Assembly: GCF_016859285.1 (NCBI RefSeq)
Contig: NC_053417.1
Span: 16,417,706 to 16,481,705 of the forward strand
Length of the DNA: 64,000 nt
Direction of reading: 5' to 3'
From: Xiphias gladius
Lineage: Eukaryota > Chordata > Actinopteri > Istiophoriformes > Xiphiidae
A model generated the notes under the pieces. The model was not told the origin of the DNA and ran no database searches. It worked only from the letters and a program-made list of their open reading frames with translations. The first letter of the stretch is position 1. Every line of letters starts with the position of its first letter. Position numbers and translations under genes: made by a program. This document shows, in pieces, positions 37,819-52,000 of this stretch.

Positions 37819-38850
37819 CCATTGGGCCTGTGTGACCACATCTGCAAAGCTGTTTTTCAGTGTCACAGTAAAGAAAGCTTGAACCTGCAGGACAGAAGAC
37901 TAAAAAGAACACCTGCAGAAAGGCAGACGATACCAGCAGGGGACCAAAGTAGAAGGGAGAAACAGAAAAGAGAAGTGGAGACCAGGAGGGATTGATGAAC
38001 ATGGTTTTTGAGTTTGTGAATTATTTATGTGAGTGGGATATTTTAGGCCCCCAATATCAAGTCTGTGAGCAACGAGTGGGTGGAGGTACAGAGAGGAGAA
38101 GAAGTGGATGTCATTTGCCTATGTGCTCCTGCGGTGACTATTATTATATTCTCACTCACACACAGACACACACAGAACCTTGCCTCTCCACATGGTCTCA
38201 TCCAAAAAATATTCATCAACACATTTTACCATTAGAGTAGAATATCTCTCTGTCTTGTTGTGAATGGGTTTATTGTGGCATATGGAAAATTAGGTTTTTG
38301 GTAATCATGTGTCCAGGCCAAAGGTTTTCAAGAGTGCTATGTTCAGTCTCAGAGCTTCTTTTTGCTATAATAAAGCAAGTAAGACAAAAATGCTGCTGCT
38401 TTTCTACAAACATTAAAACAAAATAAGAAATATATGTCATTCATTTCCTTTGTTTCTTTTGTTTTTTTACTTATTTCTTTCAGTTTTTATTACTTGCTTT
38501 TGGATTTGACCACAAAAACTAATGGAATCCCATTATTTTTTGGGAAACCAAAAAAAAAAGTAAAAAAGAAAAAACCAAAAGTAAAAGACTGAGGATTTTT
38601 CTGTCATGTAAGATGAGCCCTTCATAGTTTGGGAGGTTTATTGCACTTATTGTAAACAATATATACTAAACTTTGGTGCGCATGTTTTAAAGGTTGGCTC
38701 GTACCCAGTACTTTAGTGAATGAAGAGACAGTAAAAATTATTTGGTTGATTATAGACAGAATCAAAGGTTCAAAGCATGCTGCACAGTATTACATGTAAG
38801 GCGAGTAAATGACTCCAAGTATTTGTAAACACAGTCGTGTCTCTTCATAG

Positions 38851-38864
38851 ACACTAGGTGGCAG
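38851..38864 (+). promoter_or_regulatory. possible CTCF core motif
   Basis: ACACTAGGTGGCAG differs from the classical CCACTAGGTGGCAG at the first base only. This is the best of the four CTCF-like words noticed. Confidence 0.4.
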
Positions 38865-41725
38865 ATTAGTTAACAGCAAGGGAATTAATGAATGAAAAGT
38901 AAGGTTAACTGACATTGACTCAGTTATTTGCTGAAAGTTCCATAAAAACAAAAGGGAACCTCAAACCAGCCGTTGCAGGCAACTGTTAAGGAAGCCCTCT
39001 CCTCTATCCAGCTTGCCACTAGAGATCCACATGCAGCTGATTAATGAAGGCTCTAGCTCTCAGGTTTACCTCAATTCAGATGTCAAAAAACTGGTGTTGT
39101 GTTAAAAAATCCTGATGTATGTCTGTGCTTACTGGGATGCAAGTTCACTGCTTGCGCATTGCTCAGTTTCACCCCTGCAGGTCATTCATGAAAGCAACGG
39201 GATTGCCAGATGTCGTGCTGCTTGTCAGTCCAGACACACATAGAGTTTTGCAGGGCTGCTCAACCTTTCATTAAAAAAAAGATCTTTGCTCTGTGTTTTA
39301 ATTTACCCATTAGCTGGGAGGGTTGCTGCATTTTTTTTCCCTTCATACTCCGATACTCAGTGGTGAGGATGGGATATTTTTCTACAGTCTGCACAGAGGT
39401 TGTCACTGGTTGTCATGTGTGAAGTGTAACCAAGTTTCTGTACTTTCAACCGTGCTGGTTGTCTCTTCTTATGAGCAATGTTTATGCTAAAAAGAGAGCA
39501 CGGGACACATGGTGTGCCCTTTACTCCTTTATTTTATGCATGATTCTTGGGAGATTTTTCCTTGAAGGTTCCTTTGGTGCTTGGTAGGCAATATAGATTA
39601 CCTTGTTATGCCTCTCAACATCTTACTCTGTGCCTTGTGTTTGTTTTGCTTCCACATGCCTGATTTTGTTTCTGGCTAGCATACAGACAGATGGAGTACA
39701 GTAAAGAAACAGCATGGCTGAAAATATTAACAGCAGTAGGCTTCTTTCATGTTTATGGGGAATGCCTCCTTCTCCATATATGTCATATGAATCTATTTAC
39801 GAATTGGTGTCCTTATATGCTAGACAACAGCTGCAAGTCAGCTGCAGAAATGAGATGAAATAAGGAATTTAATTGCAAAATTCCACATACATTATCTATA
39901 AAAAATGTTGTGAAATTCCTCACTCTATTTGATTAAATGTAAGTAATGTTTATGTGAATATCTTTAAATAGTATAGTTTTAAATGGTGAATATCACCTTG
40001 TTATACACAGCTAGAAATAGCTATTTCTTATACTATGGATGCATGTTATTAGCTAAGACGAAATTGAAGAACCCTTCTTGCAGTGCTGTGTTTGGCTGTA
40101 AGTAAAGGTATATGATGGACACCAGCTGACAGATTGTGGGCCAAACCTGTAAATCAATTCAGCTCATTAAACACATTGACAGGCTGGATCCTCCCGGTGA
40201 CATTCTTTACTTGTACGTCCACCTTCTCGTCTCTTCAAAATCTAACTCTGCTCCCACTCCACCCCTTCTATTATTCACTACCTATTACAGACATACATCA
40301 TCCCTGCATCTGATATATATTTTTAATCTTTCTGAAAATACTTTTTTTTACACTGCAGTTTGCATTCTTCAAAATTATTCTTAATTTTACTTTTTCCTTT
40401 GTGTTCAACAAATACCACTACTCCACACGTATAATGACAATAGACTGTGCAATATACACAATCCACTGGCTGTTAAACTACTTACAGCAAGCAGGAGGCA
40501 TTCCCTGTGGACAGAAAGGAAACCTGCTGCTATTAATAGAGGAGGTAAATATGGGGGGGCTTCCACTGTTGGGACAGGAGTGATGAAAAAGGGCTCCCTC
40601 TCCTCCACACACATTCATATAAATGTTCAGACGTGCACATAGAACGTACACAGGTTTCCCCTATCGAACCTGGTGTGCTATAAAGAAAGTTCAGGATGAC
40701 AGGCCATTAACTGGGCCGCGTATTAGGTTATAAATCAGCTCATACCGCAATGGGCAAATGTTCACAGCATGTGAGCTATTCACTTGATGTATTGGGTATT
40801 GCCTCATGCAACATACAAACACAACTGCACTTGTGTTCATCAAAATGACAGGCCTTAGGAGAGAAACTAGGTGGGAAAACTTATTGATATGTATTTAGTT
40901 ATTTTCTTGTGGCCACTTTAAATCAGTTAATAAACTTTGCGTACAAAATAAAAGCGGAAGTAAGGACAAGAGCAGGGAACAACCTCACGCACATTGTAAG
41001 ATGGGATAAACCACAGATGTGCGAGATAGTTGGAATATTGGCTGTCTGGCTGGCTTAAAGAGAACTTGAGCAAAGCTCATGTTTAATACATAGCTAATCA
41101 AACAGCAATCAGTGGATCAATACCCATCAGTTATCTGGAAGGCTGCCTAGTTTCTGTCCTTAGCTAACATACCGGAACCCAGTCAAGTGAGATGGCCAGA
41201 GGGAGCATTACACTCCTGCTAATACATGTCTGGGAGAAGAATCTGATCACCCACTGTGCATTACTTTGGTGCTTAGAGCCGCTGGAGAGGCAGGGATGGG
41301 GAGATGAACGCAAGGAAAAATTTGTGTGGGAAATGAAATGTGAGAAGGGCAAATAATAGAGAGGGAAAGCGAGAACAAACCCAAGTAGCAGCGATGAGAG
41401 CAGAAAGGAAAGACAATGAGAGGAGAGACAAATGTTTCCAGCTACTGGGGGAAGTGTTAAACTCTACTAAATGGTACTGATACAGACAATGTTTGTACTT
41501 GTCCCACTCCATGTTGAACCAGGAGTCAAGAGCGTTTTGCTCTCCTCTGTCTTCCTCAATCTCTGCCTCGCTTTCCCCCTTGCTGGTTTTATAAATAGAC
41601 CACTTTGCTTTCTCAGTAAATCTCAGAGAGCATAAGATTCACTTAAGGGGTGAAGCAGGACATAAAACCATTGAGGAGGTGAGGGTCGATATTCGATTCA
41701 AATATACCTTCTGTAATGGACATGC

Positions 41726-41737
41726 GAGCGGCCGCTC
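41726..41737. repeat. perfect 12-bp palindrome GAGCGGCCGCTC
   Basis: Self-complementary GC-rich word (contains the rare 8-mer GCGGCCGC) in otherwise AT-rich intergenic DNA. Confidence 0.95.
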
Positions 41738-44700
41738 CCGTGGGGGTTTCTTCAATTTATACTGTATAGCATATGAAACTTTTAGGTTTTTTTTTCTCAT
41801 GGCTATATTCTCTTTGCTTTAAGAGCAATGAAGAAGAATGGAATCTGTTACACACTGTATGCTTTGCTGTGTTTAACAGAGGACATGGAGTAAGTTGTTG
41901 ATTTTCATGTAAACAATCAATTACTTAGATTTTGAGAGATCATTTTTGCTCAATTCTGTGCATCCTGGACATATATAGTATATTGTTACGATGAAAAACA
42001 TCGTAGTTAAAAACACATTGGCCCAGACAGTAGGTTTGGGCCAACATGATAATATAAGCAACATTATGAGACAAACTGATCTAAATCCACTATTAGAATT
42101 TAATTTTGTCTTCACAAAAGACTGTTTGTGAAACATATTACATCACATGAGAAATCATCAGACCATTATTTTTTTTTACGATAGTTTTATAATATACAAT
42201 TATTTTGAATGATGAAAGTACCTGTTTCTAGATTCTCTCTTTAATCAATTTATAGTCAGTGCAAGTCCTTGTGAAGGGCATGGCAAACGTTCAGATCCAT
42301 ATTTCCTTTGTGTGTAACAATGGACCATTTGCATCTTGGTTCAGTCTTTTCCTTACAATGGTAGAAAAAAACAGGTCTTATACAGATAGCTGAGAAGAAT
42401 CCACCATGAAAACATATTACAGTGAAGGAGCTGAGGATTATCTAAAGCACATTCAAACACATTTCTGATTGGCCAATAGTTGAAGAAGGCAGAGGAAGTA
42501 GAGTAGGTGGAAGTTGCTGTTTAGGGGTAAATATGTGTTAAGACAGTACAGACAGAATCTATTTGACCAAGGCCCACATGTGTATTTCAGTCAAACCTCA
42601 GCTCATGCACTGTGTGAGGCTCAAAGGTGAACTAATTATAACATTCAAATACAAAAACATAGTAAAAAAAACCAAACAAACAAAAGATCAATTACACAGT
42701 GTCTGATGACACAAATAAGTTAAAGTTCTCATAGAATTGATATTTCCTTTTTGATCTTTTGATTTACTTCCATCCTTTGTCCCTGGAGCATACTAAACCT
42801 AAGAGATCATTCACCTACTATACAACTTTAGTTTTTTGGATTAGTTCAGCAAGCATACACTTTGATTCCCTGCTACACAGGAATCTGGACATGGCAGAAG
42901 CTTGTTTTAAAACTGAAGCTTTAGGCATTGTAAGACATCATTGAAAGCAGCTGTAACTGTTAGATACATTGTTTACATGGCTACGTGTGTTCACCACCAG
43001 CAGTGTGGTTAAGTCCATTTAGTTTGTGTCCTTAGAGTCTGATAAAACCACAGGTACGTGTCTGTCCAGACAGCAGACGTCACCATAAAGGTATATGTTC
43101 ACAGGCAGTGCGTGGACACGTGCGCACACTGGCTGTATGAATTCAAATGTCCAGCATCTGTGCCGGTGTGTGTCAAGTGTCCTCTTGTCTGTGTTGTGAA
43201 GTACAGCAAAGATGTGTTTTCCTTGGTTCATATCCTGATGTACCATCTTGTTGGTTTCTCAAAGAGAGCATCTCTGTCTTGACAGAGTGTCACTTCAATT
43301 GTGTGCTTGGTAACAAGGGAGTCCAGACGAAGCCTTCAAGTCACATAAAGTCACATAGGTATTCCAGTACAGTGTAGAGAAATACATGTATACATCAGAG
43401 TAAAAAGGAGAGGGTGTGGGCAGTGTTTATCTTATTTACTTTGCCATATTTTCCTTCCAAAACTTTCCCCTCCTTCTTTCTGTTTCCTCTCTTCAATTCC
43501 CAGTAACTGGCCCTGGCTAACACGGCAGATTATCTCATAAATCAACACATGCTCGTAGATCTCATCTCTAGTGAGTGCAGCAAGACATTCCCTCACTTTT
43601 CTTTGTATAATATACTACATGCATGTGTTCAGTATATACACAGTCTGTAAACAGTGTGCTTAGATGGAATAGAATATACAGAGCACCGCAGTCGTTCTGG
43701 CCTGGAGTCAAGAAGAGCAGCGTTTTCGATAACTGCTACCACGTTGTCCCTAAAAGCTACACGCTCATCTTGTATCTAAAAGCTCTCTATTTCTGTCATA
43801 GTCTCTTTGTCTCTCTCTCTTTCTCTCTCACACAAACACACATGCACAGACAACACTAACCACTGAGCATGATGCACCTATATGTCAGAGATAGGGGCAC
43901 TCTGACAGTCCCTTGGAGCATTATGATACACTTGGCTGAGCAAAAAGTCTGACTGACCAACTGGTTGAATCTCTGACAGCTGACAGCAGATAGTAGCTGT
44001 TGTTGTGCTTTCACTAGGAGACAAAGTTACTGGGTTATGACTGCGACAGACTATAAAGACTATAAAGCTGAGGGGAGCGGGACATTAGTTAACGTCTGTA
44101 CTGTGGCTCACACTGTACGTTTAGCAATCCCTTTCTGGAGTCAGTGTGGCCCTGGACTCTCATGCCACTTTGCTGTCTTTTCTAAACCTATCAAACCCTC
44201 TCTGTTTCCTCTTATGTTTGACCTGCTGTCATTTTCTCAATCCTCCTTACGTTAGAGATAGTTAACAAATCTTTTCATAGACACACAACACTCTCTGGAT
44301 AAATACTTCACATGGATTGCGATTCAACAATTTTTGAAATAGCAATCGCAGAAAGACGCATATGCAAAGCATCACTCATACTTCTAAAGCAAGACACTTG
44401 TCTTTCATATATTGCACATAGCGCCAGTATCTCTAGAAATATAGGAATATTTTAAATATTTATAAATTTAAGTAAATTTACCTTTTAAGTATTATTCATA
44501 CTAATGCATGCTACAGTGTATACTCCAAAGGACATGCAGCTCTACAATAGCAGAATAGCCTCTGTCTGATAAAAAGCTAATAAAGGACACATACTGCAAG
44601 TCCTGCATTATGTGGGCAAAATGCACCAATGGAATGACTGTTCAAACTACATGGGTAAAAAAAGATAAAAGTTCAGAGACAAAATTAATCTCTGTTCCAA

Positions 44701-46378
44701 CCCAAGGTACAATATTCCAGGTGGCAGCAAATTTGTCTTTGGTGACCTGATAATTGAGCTAGCAACATTTAAACACTGTAAAATCCAACAGTAAAATCAA
44801 TGAAAAACATTTTTGATGTTTTTAACTTTCAAAGTTTACTAATTTAGAAATATATGGGAGAGAGCACATGACAGACTATGATGATTTATCAGTTTGATTA
44901 TGTAAGATCAGTCAATTTTACAAGTATTGCTCATGAGCTTCTGGATATCGTAAGCAAGCTTACAGTAGCTGGCATTGCTGGGATCAAAACAGATGGACCT
45001 CAAACATCTCATAGATTAATTTTACTTGATCATTGAGCTCTTTCTTTAATTTTAGGTATTTAGTCAACTGAAACTTTTGGGGTTAATAGCCTTACTGGAT
45101 TGTACATGAAAGTAGTTAGCTTTGATCTAGTAATCGTTAAACTGTGCTGAAATTAGCATCTGACAAAAACAGCAAACTAAAATCTCACCCAAGTTTACTC
45201 CTTAATCTCATTTGATCTATTTCTACAAACATGGAATGCTATGAAGTCAAGAACAGCAACATTTATGCTGGGCAGTGGTGTCAAATTAAACAGTAGTCAC
45301 TGTTACAGTGGAGCAGATGGCAGCTAGACACTTGAAGATTTAGTTAAGAGGATGGAAAATTAGGCACTCACTCAGAACACTACGGAGAAAATATTCACAG
45401 TCTTTCTTTCTAAATTGGGTGTTTTAACTATAAAAATGTAGGTGAGAGGCACACATTCATCATTTTGCAACAAAACCATACATTACTACAAATCAAATGA
45501 ACACACAACAATAAATAAGACATTCACTTTGTTTGGAGAGACATTTCTTCTGTCCACCTGCTAGCCTGCATGGGCTGGAAAAAAAAAAGGCAGAGTCTTG
45601 GCGATTGTGTACATATGATAAATCCACTTGAGCTTCATCAAAGAAGGAAAATGGCAGGAGAAAGAAAATTATGTGCTATTGTGTTCCAGAATTACAGAAC
45701 AGCACTGTCATATATCTGCTGGTCTCTACAGAGGCCACTAGCTTGTACTTGACAATACTCCCTCGGCCCTCGCAGCTAAATGATCTCTAAATGATCTCTC
45801 TAAGTTTTCCCCTGTCAGAACAGCTGTGATTGTGGTGATTCTATTTTTCTCTGAGTAATGACCTTGGCAGTTACAGGAGCAGATTAAAGTTGCTCATGAA
45901 TGCTGATAATATGGCCTATTTTAATGACAAGTCAATAAGTCAAGTTACATTTAAAAAATAAAGGTTTCGCTGATCTAAATTATTGTTATCGTGCATCTTC
46001 TCCAGACGGCAGCTTGAGCAATAAGGTAGAAACTTGTGGTCCCTTTACATTGTTAATATTGATACTGGTTAGGCTACTATTTGGCTACTGTTGCAAGCAG
46101 GACGACTACTGTCATATAGGTAAGACTAACTCCATGCAGACACTGACAATGTCCTAAAATTAGACAGGTGGCAGTTCTATGATATGCAATGATAGGTCCA
46201 TAGGATGTGGGAGAATATGAGGTCTTCTCTACTGACCTTTTCTCCAAGTTAATCTCACTCATCTGCTCTGGACTCCCATACTGGGCGCCATACATTGGCC
46301 AATACAGGGAGTCACACCTTCATTCCCTGTTACAGTCCCTGCAGTGCCCAGCTGAATAACCACCTACAGTAGCTCACA

Positions 46379-47881
46379 TTATACATCGGTACGCATCTTT
46401 GTGATATTTACATAGTTAGTGTTGGCCAGGGTGCAATTTCCTGTTTTCATGCCCTCCGGTCTGAAGTCCTCAGTGCTGTGGTTGACAGCCTCCTGGATCT
46501 CCACATAGTCAGATTTACTGAGAGTGGATCCACTGCCGCTCCGGCCACTCTTCTTTAGATCGTCCGCTGAGCTGGCTTTAGGCACACTTGGGATATTCAG
46601 ATACTGTGCCTGTTCCTCGCCCTCTGTCTCTCTGTGGTAGAAGTAGTTGAAGTTTGACACGATAACAGGTACAGGCAGGGCAATAGTCAGCACACCAGCG
46701 ATTGCGCAGAGAGACCCCACAATCTTTCCTCCGATGGTTGTTGGGACCATGTCTCCATAGCCTACGGTGGTCATGGAAACCACAGCCCACCAAAAGGCCT
46801 CAGGGATGCTGCTGAACTGGGAATGTGGCTCGTCTGCTTCTGCGAAGTAGACAGCACTGGAGAAGAGGATCACACCGATAAACAGGAAGAAAATGAGGAG
46901 GCCAAGCTCACGCATACTGGCCTTCAGAGTCTGTCCCAAGATCTGAAGCCCTTTGGAGTGACGTGAGAGTTTGAATATACGAAACACCCTGACTAGACGA
47001 ATGACACGGAGAATAGCCAAAGACATAGCCTGCTGGCCTGCTTGGCTGTCCTCTGGCCTCTCTGCTAGCTCTGTGCCCAGCGTGATGAAGTAGGGGATGA
47101 TTGCCACAATATCAATGATATTCATGATGTTGCCAAAAAATCCAGCTTTACTGGGACAGGCAAAGAACCTAACTAGGAACTCAAAAGAGAACCAGATGAT
47201 GCAGAGGGTCTCCACAATGAAGAAGGGATCTGTAAAATATGTCGAGCTGTCAGAGGTAGAGGTGGCATTGTACATGGACTGGGATGAATATTTGTACATC
47301 TCCTCATCTTCATTTCGGAAAACTGGCAGTGTCTCTAGACAGAAGCTGACAATAGAGATAAGAATCACCATGACAGAGATGATGGCAATGATGCGAGCAG
47401 GACCTGAGCTCTCTGGATACTCAAACAGCAGCCACACTTGTCTCTGAAATTCATTCTCTGGCAGAGGCCGCTCCTCTTCCTTTATGAAACCTTCATCCTC
47501 CCTGAAGATTTCCATGGCCTCCTCGCCTAATTCATAAAACCGGATCTCCTCAGAAAAAATGTCCAGGGTTACATTAACAGGCCGGCGTAGCCTCCCTCCT
47601 GATTGGTAATAATACAGAATAGCATCAAAACTTGGTCGATTACGGTCAAAAAAGTACTCGTTCCGGAGAGGATCAAAATACCTCATCCTTTTTTTGGGAT
47701 CCCCCAGTAATGTCTCTGGAAACTGGGAAAGGGTCTTGAGCTGCGTCTCAAAGCGCAAGCCTGAGATGTTGATGACGACCCTCTCGCAGCACTCATGATC
47801 CGGCTCTGGGTCGTACTGGTCATGAGGCTGACCTGGATGTGCTGCTGCTTCGTCCGCAGGGTCGCTGGTAGCAACCGTCAT
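46379..47881 (-). CDS. kcna2: kcna2, Kv1.2 voltage-gated potassium channel
   Basis: Pore-forming subunit of an axonal/juxtaparanodal delayed-rectifier K+ channel that limits excitability (family knowledge). Intronless, 500 residues, almost the length of human KCNA2 (499). Start: [17 protein letters not shown] matches the family start, and an in-frame TGA lies at 47909-47911. T1 domain about 33-130 ([17 protein letters not shown]), S1 about 163-184, N-glycosylation site N205 in the S1-S2 loop, S2 about 219-240, S3 about 252-272, S4 [17 protein letters not shown] (from 291), S5 about 325-346, filter TVGYGD (372-377) followed by M-V-P as in Kv1.2, S6 with PVP (403-405), tail ending MRTDV, a class I PDZ ligand for PSD-95-type scaffolds. 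The serine before the filter (VSMTTVGYG) and AARPED-type S3-S4 context separate it from kcna1 and kcna3. Middle of the three-paralog array. Confidence 0.97.
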   Translation of the reverse strand: MTVATSDPADEAAAHPGQPHDQYDPEPDHECCERVVINISGLRFETQLKTLSQFPETLLGDPKKRMRYFDPLRNEYFFDRNRPSFDAILYYYQSGGRLRRPVNVTLDIFSEEIRFYELGEEAMEIFREDEGFIKEEERPLPENEFQRQVWLLFEYPESSGPARIIAIISVMVILISIVSFCLETLPVFRNEDEEMYKYSSQSMYNATSTSDSSTYFTDPFFIVETLCIIWFSFEFLVRFFACPSKAGFFGNIMNIIDIVAIIPYFITLGTELAERPEDSQAGQQAMSLAILRVIRLVRVFRIFKLSRHSKGLQILGQTLKASMRELGLLIFFLFIGVILFSSAVYFAEADEPHSQFSSIPEAFWWAVVSMTTVGYGDMVPTTIGGKIVGSLCAIAGVLTIALPVPVIVSNFNYFYHRETEGEEQAQYLNIPSVPKASSADDLKKSGRSGSGSTLSKSDYVEIQEAVNHSTEDFRPEGMKTGNCTLANTNYVNITKMRTDV

Positions 47882-47995
47882 GCTGGAAGGAGATGGGACT
47901 TGCAGTTTTCAGACAGGGTGGGGCCACGTCCGGCCACAAGGAGATAAAGACTACCAACACTCGTGGGTTCAGGTAAAGGCAGATCTGCCAATGAG

Positions 47996-48000
47996 GAGCT
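47996..48000 (-). other. candidate splice acceptor in kcna2 5' leader
   Basis: The minus strand has a pyrimidine tract ending CTGCGCTGTAG/CTCCTC, with the AG at 47999-48000, 117 nt before the ATG. It suggests a non-coding upstream exon. Donor-like minus-strand sites upstream include GGGGAG/GTAACT (GT at 48980-48981) and ATCG/GTAAGT (near 60744-60749). Confidence 0.45.
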
Positions 48001-49040
48001 ACAGCGCAGGACAGAGAGAAGAGAAAGACTGCAATATTAATATTGTATAAAAACTCATAATTTTGAACTGATTTATTCATTTAGATTTTGAGCATGCATA
48101 TAAAACAACTTTTGATTCATTGTCATGTACAGTATAATGTTGGTAAATGCAACATCTTTCACAAACCAAAGTCATCAGTGATTCCTAAAAATGCTGTGTT
48201 ATTTCAAGGCCTTCTCGCAAACAGGCACGAACAGGGCAATTGAAAATAAAAGGGGGGTGGGGGGTCGGGAGAGGTTAGCATTTGATTGCATTGGCTCCTT
48301 TGTGTCTATATGTATTAGGTTATGAGTTCTCTATCATTTGGGCATGCTGCAGGATCAATATGCTAGCCAGTAATACTGTATCAGCTCTCACAGGGTGCAA
48401 TTACAGCCAACAAATCTGATTATATGCTGAGTGCTCCATACAATCTCTGAGATAAATTTCCTCTGTGTGTGTGTGTGTGATGTGATCAACATTCCTTCCC
48501 AAAGCCAAGAAAAGCTTCATCAAGTCACTGATCATATTAATAGTTCATCAGTAACTGTATTTAGGGGTATTTGTCATAGCCAGTGGTTGACATAGCCCAC
48601 TGCATTACTGCAGAGCTGTCTGAGCGGTGCACTATAACCTTCAAACTTCATAGGCCACTGCATAAAAGCTATATGTATGAAGATAATGGAGAAATGTTAT
48701 TTAAGACACAGCCACAGATGTGTAACGTAATAGTAAAAGCAGCAATATCTGGATAAACATCAAAAAGTCCTACCTATTTTTACTGGCACTTGTAAGACTT
48801 GTTTACAGACTGTCCTCTAGTGGTAATGTGTAACTGGGCCCAGCAGAAGTGTCCGGTCCAAAGTCAGTCCTCACGGTCAAAGCAGCTTTCTGCCAGTCAT
48901 ATGTCACCCAAAGCTCCGGCTCTGCAGCAACGCAGCAGTGGGAGTGGGAGAGGGGACAAGCTGTGAGGATGCAGGAGTTACCTCCCCAGCCTCAGTGACC
49001 AGCATGTACATGTTGTGATGCAGCTAGGCTACAGGTTGAA

Positions 49041-49066
49041 GGTGGTGGTGGTGGTGGTGGTGGTGG
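49041..49066. repeat. (GGT)n trinucleotide array
   Basis: About 8 GGT units followed by a G run. It lies about 1.15 kb upstream of the kcna2 ATG, near a possible leader-exon donor (48980-48981). Confidence 0.95.
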
Positions 49067-52000
49067 GGGAATCTTAATGCTGCCATCAGCTAAATTTGAC
49101 GCCCCCCACTTCAGAGCAATATGCCACCGCCTGTAGCAACAGCAAAGGTAATCCTCCAGCCTAATATCTGCAGAGACTCAGTGAGGAAGGAGGTTGCGGG
49201 AGGCGATGCTGTCAGTATTTCTACTCGGAAGCACCTATGCTTCAGCGGCGAAATCACCTGTTTGATCCCCAAACTGATCCGTATTCCTCCCGACGGTTAT
49301 TGCATCTCGGTGTTTCAGCCCATTAAAATGTGATCCTCCAATTTATCTCCAACTAAATTCCACCATCTTTTTTTTTCTGATGGGGAATATCCATATGAAT
49401 ACACCGATGATGCACATTAGTAACAAATGGAGGCATATGTTCACAACCCATTCCATGGAATAGCGCAGTCCTCCGCTGGCGTTTTTAATAGGCGGAGAAC
49501 TATTTTTTTTTTCACAAATTTGAGACAAAGCAGCCAAGTTCATGCGCTGGGATGTTCAAACATTAAATGGCAGTGCTGTAGTTGACTGGCAAGCGCGACT
49601 GAGTTAGTTTGGAGTGGCAGGTGTCAGACATGCTCAAGCCATTTGCAGCCCTCTCCTGAGTGGATCATGGACAGCCACAATAGACTCCATGCACTAAACA
49701 AAGCAGCATAGCATTATCTGTCGGACTACGGCATAATTTCAGATAATGGCATGCAGGAATTCACCCTGATTCTCTTGGTGCGCAGAAGCATGTATTTTTA
49801 TCCAGTTTGTGTCCTCTTAAAAGGTGCCTTGAGGTCGTGAGTCCATTCCTTCATATCTGTCCCTCTTCCCTTATTTGACTAATCTGTCCAGCGGCTGTGT
49901 CATCTCATCACGACCAACTGTTTTTGAGCTGCCGGCTCTTCCCACGTCTCTCATATTTCACCATAATTCACCACAGTTGAGATGCGTGGGCTGCAGTTGG
50001 GCATCGCAACGCATACTAAGAGCTTCTTGCACGCCTCGCCCCATCCCTTTGCGCTCCCCCTTCCCAGACACTCCTGTCCTCGCTGCTCCACATTAAAGGG
50101 GAAGCATCGCCCACTACAGGGTTGAAACGGGTCTCAACACAACATGCGCGTCTCAGGAGAGAACAGCGGACAAAGCGAGATTTGGAGGTAGAAACTGACA
50201 ACAAGATGAGCGATATAATTTCCTAAAATGTTGTAATAGACCCTCTGCCCCTGCTACATTTACACTTGACAGCAGGCATAGCGAGTTAGTTCTGGTCCAA
50301 ACAGAAAATAAATGAATAAATAATAGACACAATATTAAAAATGTTTTCCTTTGGTCTGGAGGAATGTCAGGGATAAATGACAAAAGGGTATACGGCAGGG
50401 AAATGATTCCTCTAACCTGAAATAAGAGCAATGAATGGAGGGAATTAGGGATTGGTGAGCCAGCAGCTGCAGTATGTGCATATCTGTAACCAATTTGTGA
50501 ACAAAACATCAAAGTCACCAAGTCTGAGCATTTTATAAACACATTTTCCCCTAAATTATGATTTGAGCGCTTGATTGCGTGTGTACAGGTCTGAATGGCT
50601 ACTGAAAGAACCCCTGTGCCTGTGTTGGGATAATCTGTTTGCTTGCGTGTTTGTCTGTGTGCTTTGCTATGTTTGTCTGTACAAATAGAACAGTACGGTA
50701 TGTGCTCAAACATTATGACAGTACATGTGCGAGTAAGCCGTGTGTGCCACCTGTGACATCTTTAATCTATGCGGGACACAGAGGCAGGCTCTAGTAAAGT
50801 TTGTAGAGTTACTGATTATGCTCTGATCATTTACAGACCTGCATACTGTAACACAGTCCACTAATTACCGCCCCCGCCTATTAAGCACACGCAGGGACAC
50901 ACTCACAGTCACAGGGGACTGATGCTAACAGCTCTTAATGCACTCACAAACTAGACGAAATTCATGCTGATAGTCCAGCGATTACACTGTCAAATTAACT
51001 GGCGCGGTGAAATTCTCTTGCAGACAGTCGTCCCTGCCCTTCTTTCCTCCACTGCTTGAAAGTGGGCCAGGTGAAAACCCAGATATGTCTTCAGGCAGAG
51101 AGCTGGAATCGCACATGAAAGAAAAAGAACCTCTACAATTTCCTAGAGAATACACGAGGAATACCACGTCGCCCCCCATGTGTTTCTCCTTGCCTTGCCA
51201 TTCTCCACAGCACCAAGGACAGGTTCAACATGATATACAATCCTTCTCCAATCAAATAGTCAAAACGCTGATTAAGATGATGACATGGGACCACAGGGAT
51301 TACAGCAGTAGCTCACTCTGCATAGAGTAGCTCAATCTATGTTTCCACTCTGGCTGAAGGTCTCAAAGAGGAGCAATCAACGCTTTTTCAAAAGCAATTG
51401 ATGGCCAGGAACTCTTAGATTCCCATTGTCTGTGCATATAAATGAAGAGGGCCCATTTCTAAATGCAGGGCAGCTGAGAACCCAGCCACCAATATGCAAT
51501 GCCTGGGGTCATTAGTGTAACTATTCATCATCCACCACCACATTCACCGCAATTATCTATAACATGGGTTTACTAGTGGTACAGGGAAGAGGGCACTTAG
51601 AGTATTGGATATGGGACTGAGTTTGTTGGGACTGGGGGAAGGGTGAGTCATATCCTCTATTGACTATAATGTTTTATTTCATTCTTGCAACTATTTTGAA
51701 TTTACAGTTTGCATACACTGTTGATGGCCCGTTTCAAGTCAGAATTCAGTGTTCGTAACCATGACCATGATCTTCTCTTGAACCTCAACCAACTGGTATT
51801 GGTTGGCTTACCTAAACCATACTGTAACTCTACCATAAATTAATGAGCCCTTAACAATTATTTAACATTGGCATTCCTGAACCTTATCTTCCGTTGCTAC
51901 TCCCAGAGCTTCTAGGAAAAAACAAAACATAGCAAAACAATAGAAAAACACTACTGTTGAACGTTTTGCAGATTGATACAGTATGCTGGATATGTTGGAG

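Larger units (their letters stand above)
37819..46378. other. intergenic DNA downstream of kcna2
   Basis: About 8.5 kb without a supported gene. The right end will contain the kcna2 3' UTR, but I could not identify a clear minus-strand AATAAA. Notable points are a CTCF-like motif at 38851-38864 and a GC-rich 12-bp palindrome at 41726-41737. All other open frames are short and low in coding character. Confidence 0.6.

Noticed and set aside
50153-50713. 186-codon minus-strand open frame upstream of kcna2.
   Set aside because: Composition is not coding-like, there is no family signature, and no splice or promoter signals support it as a gene.
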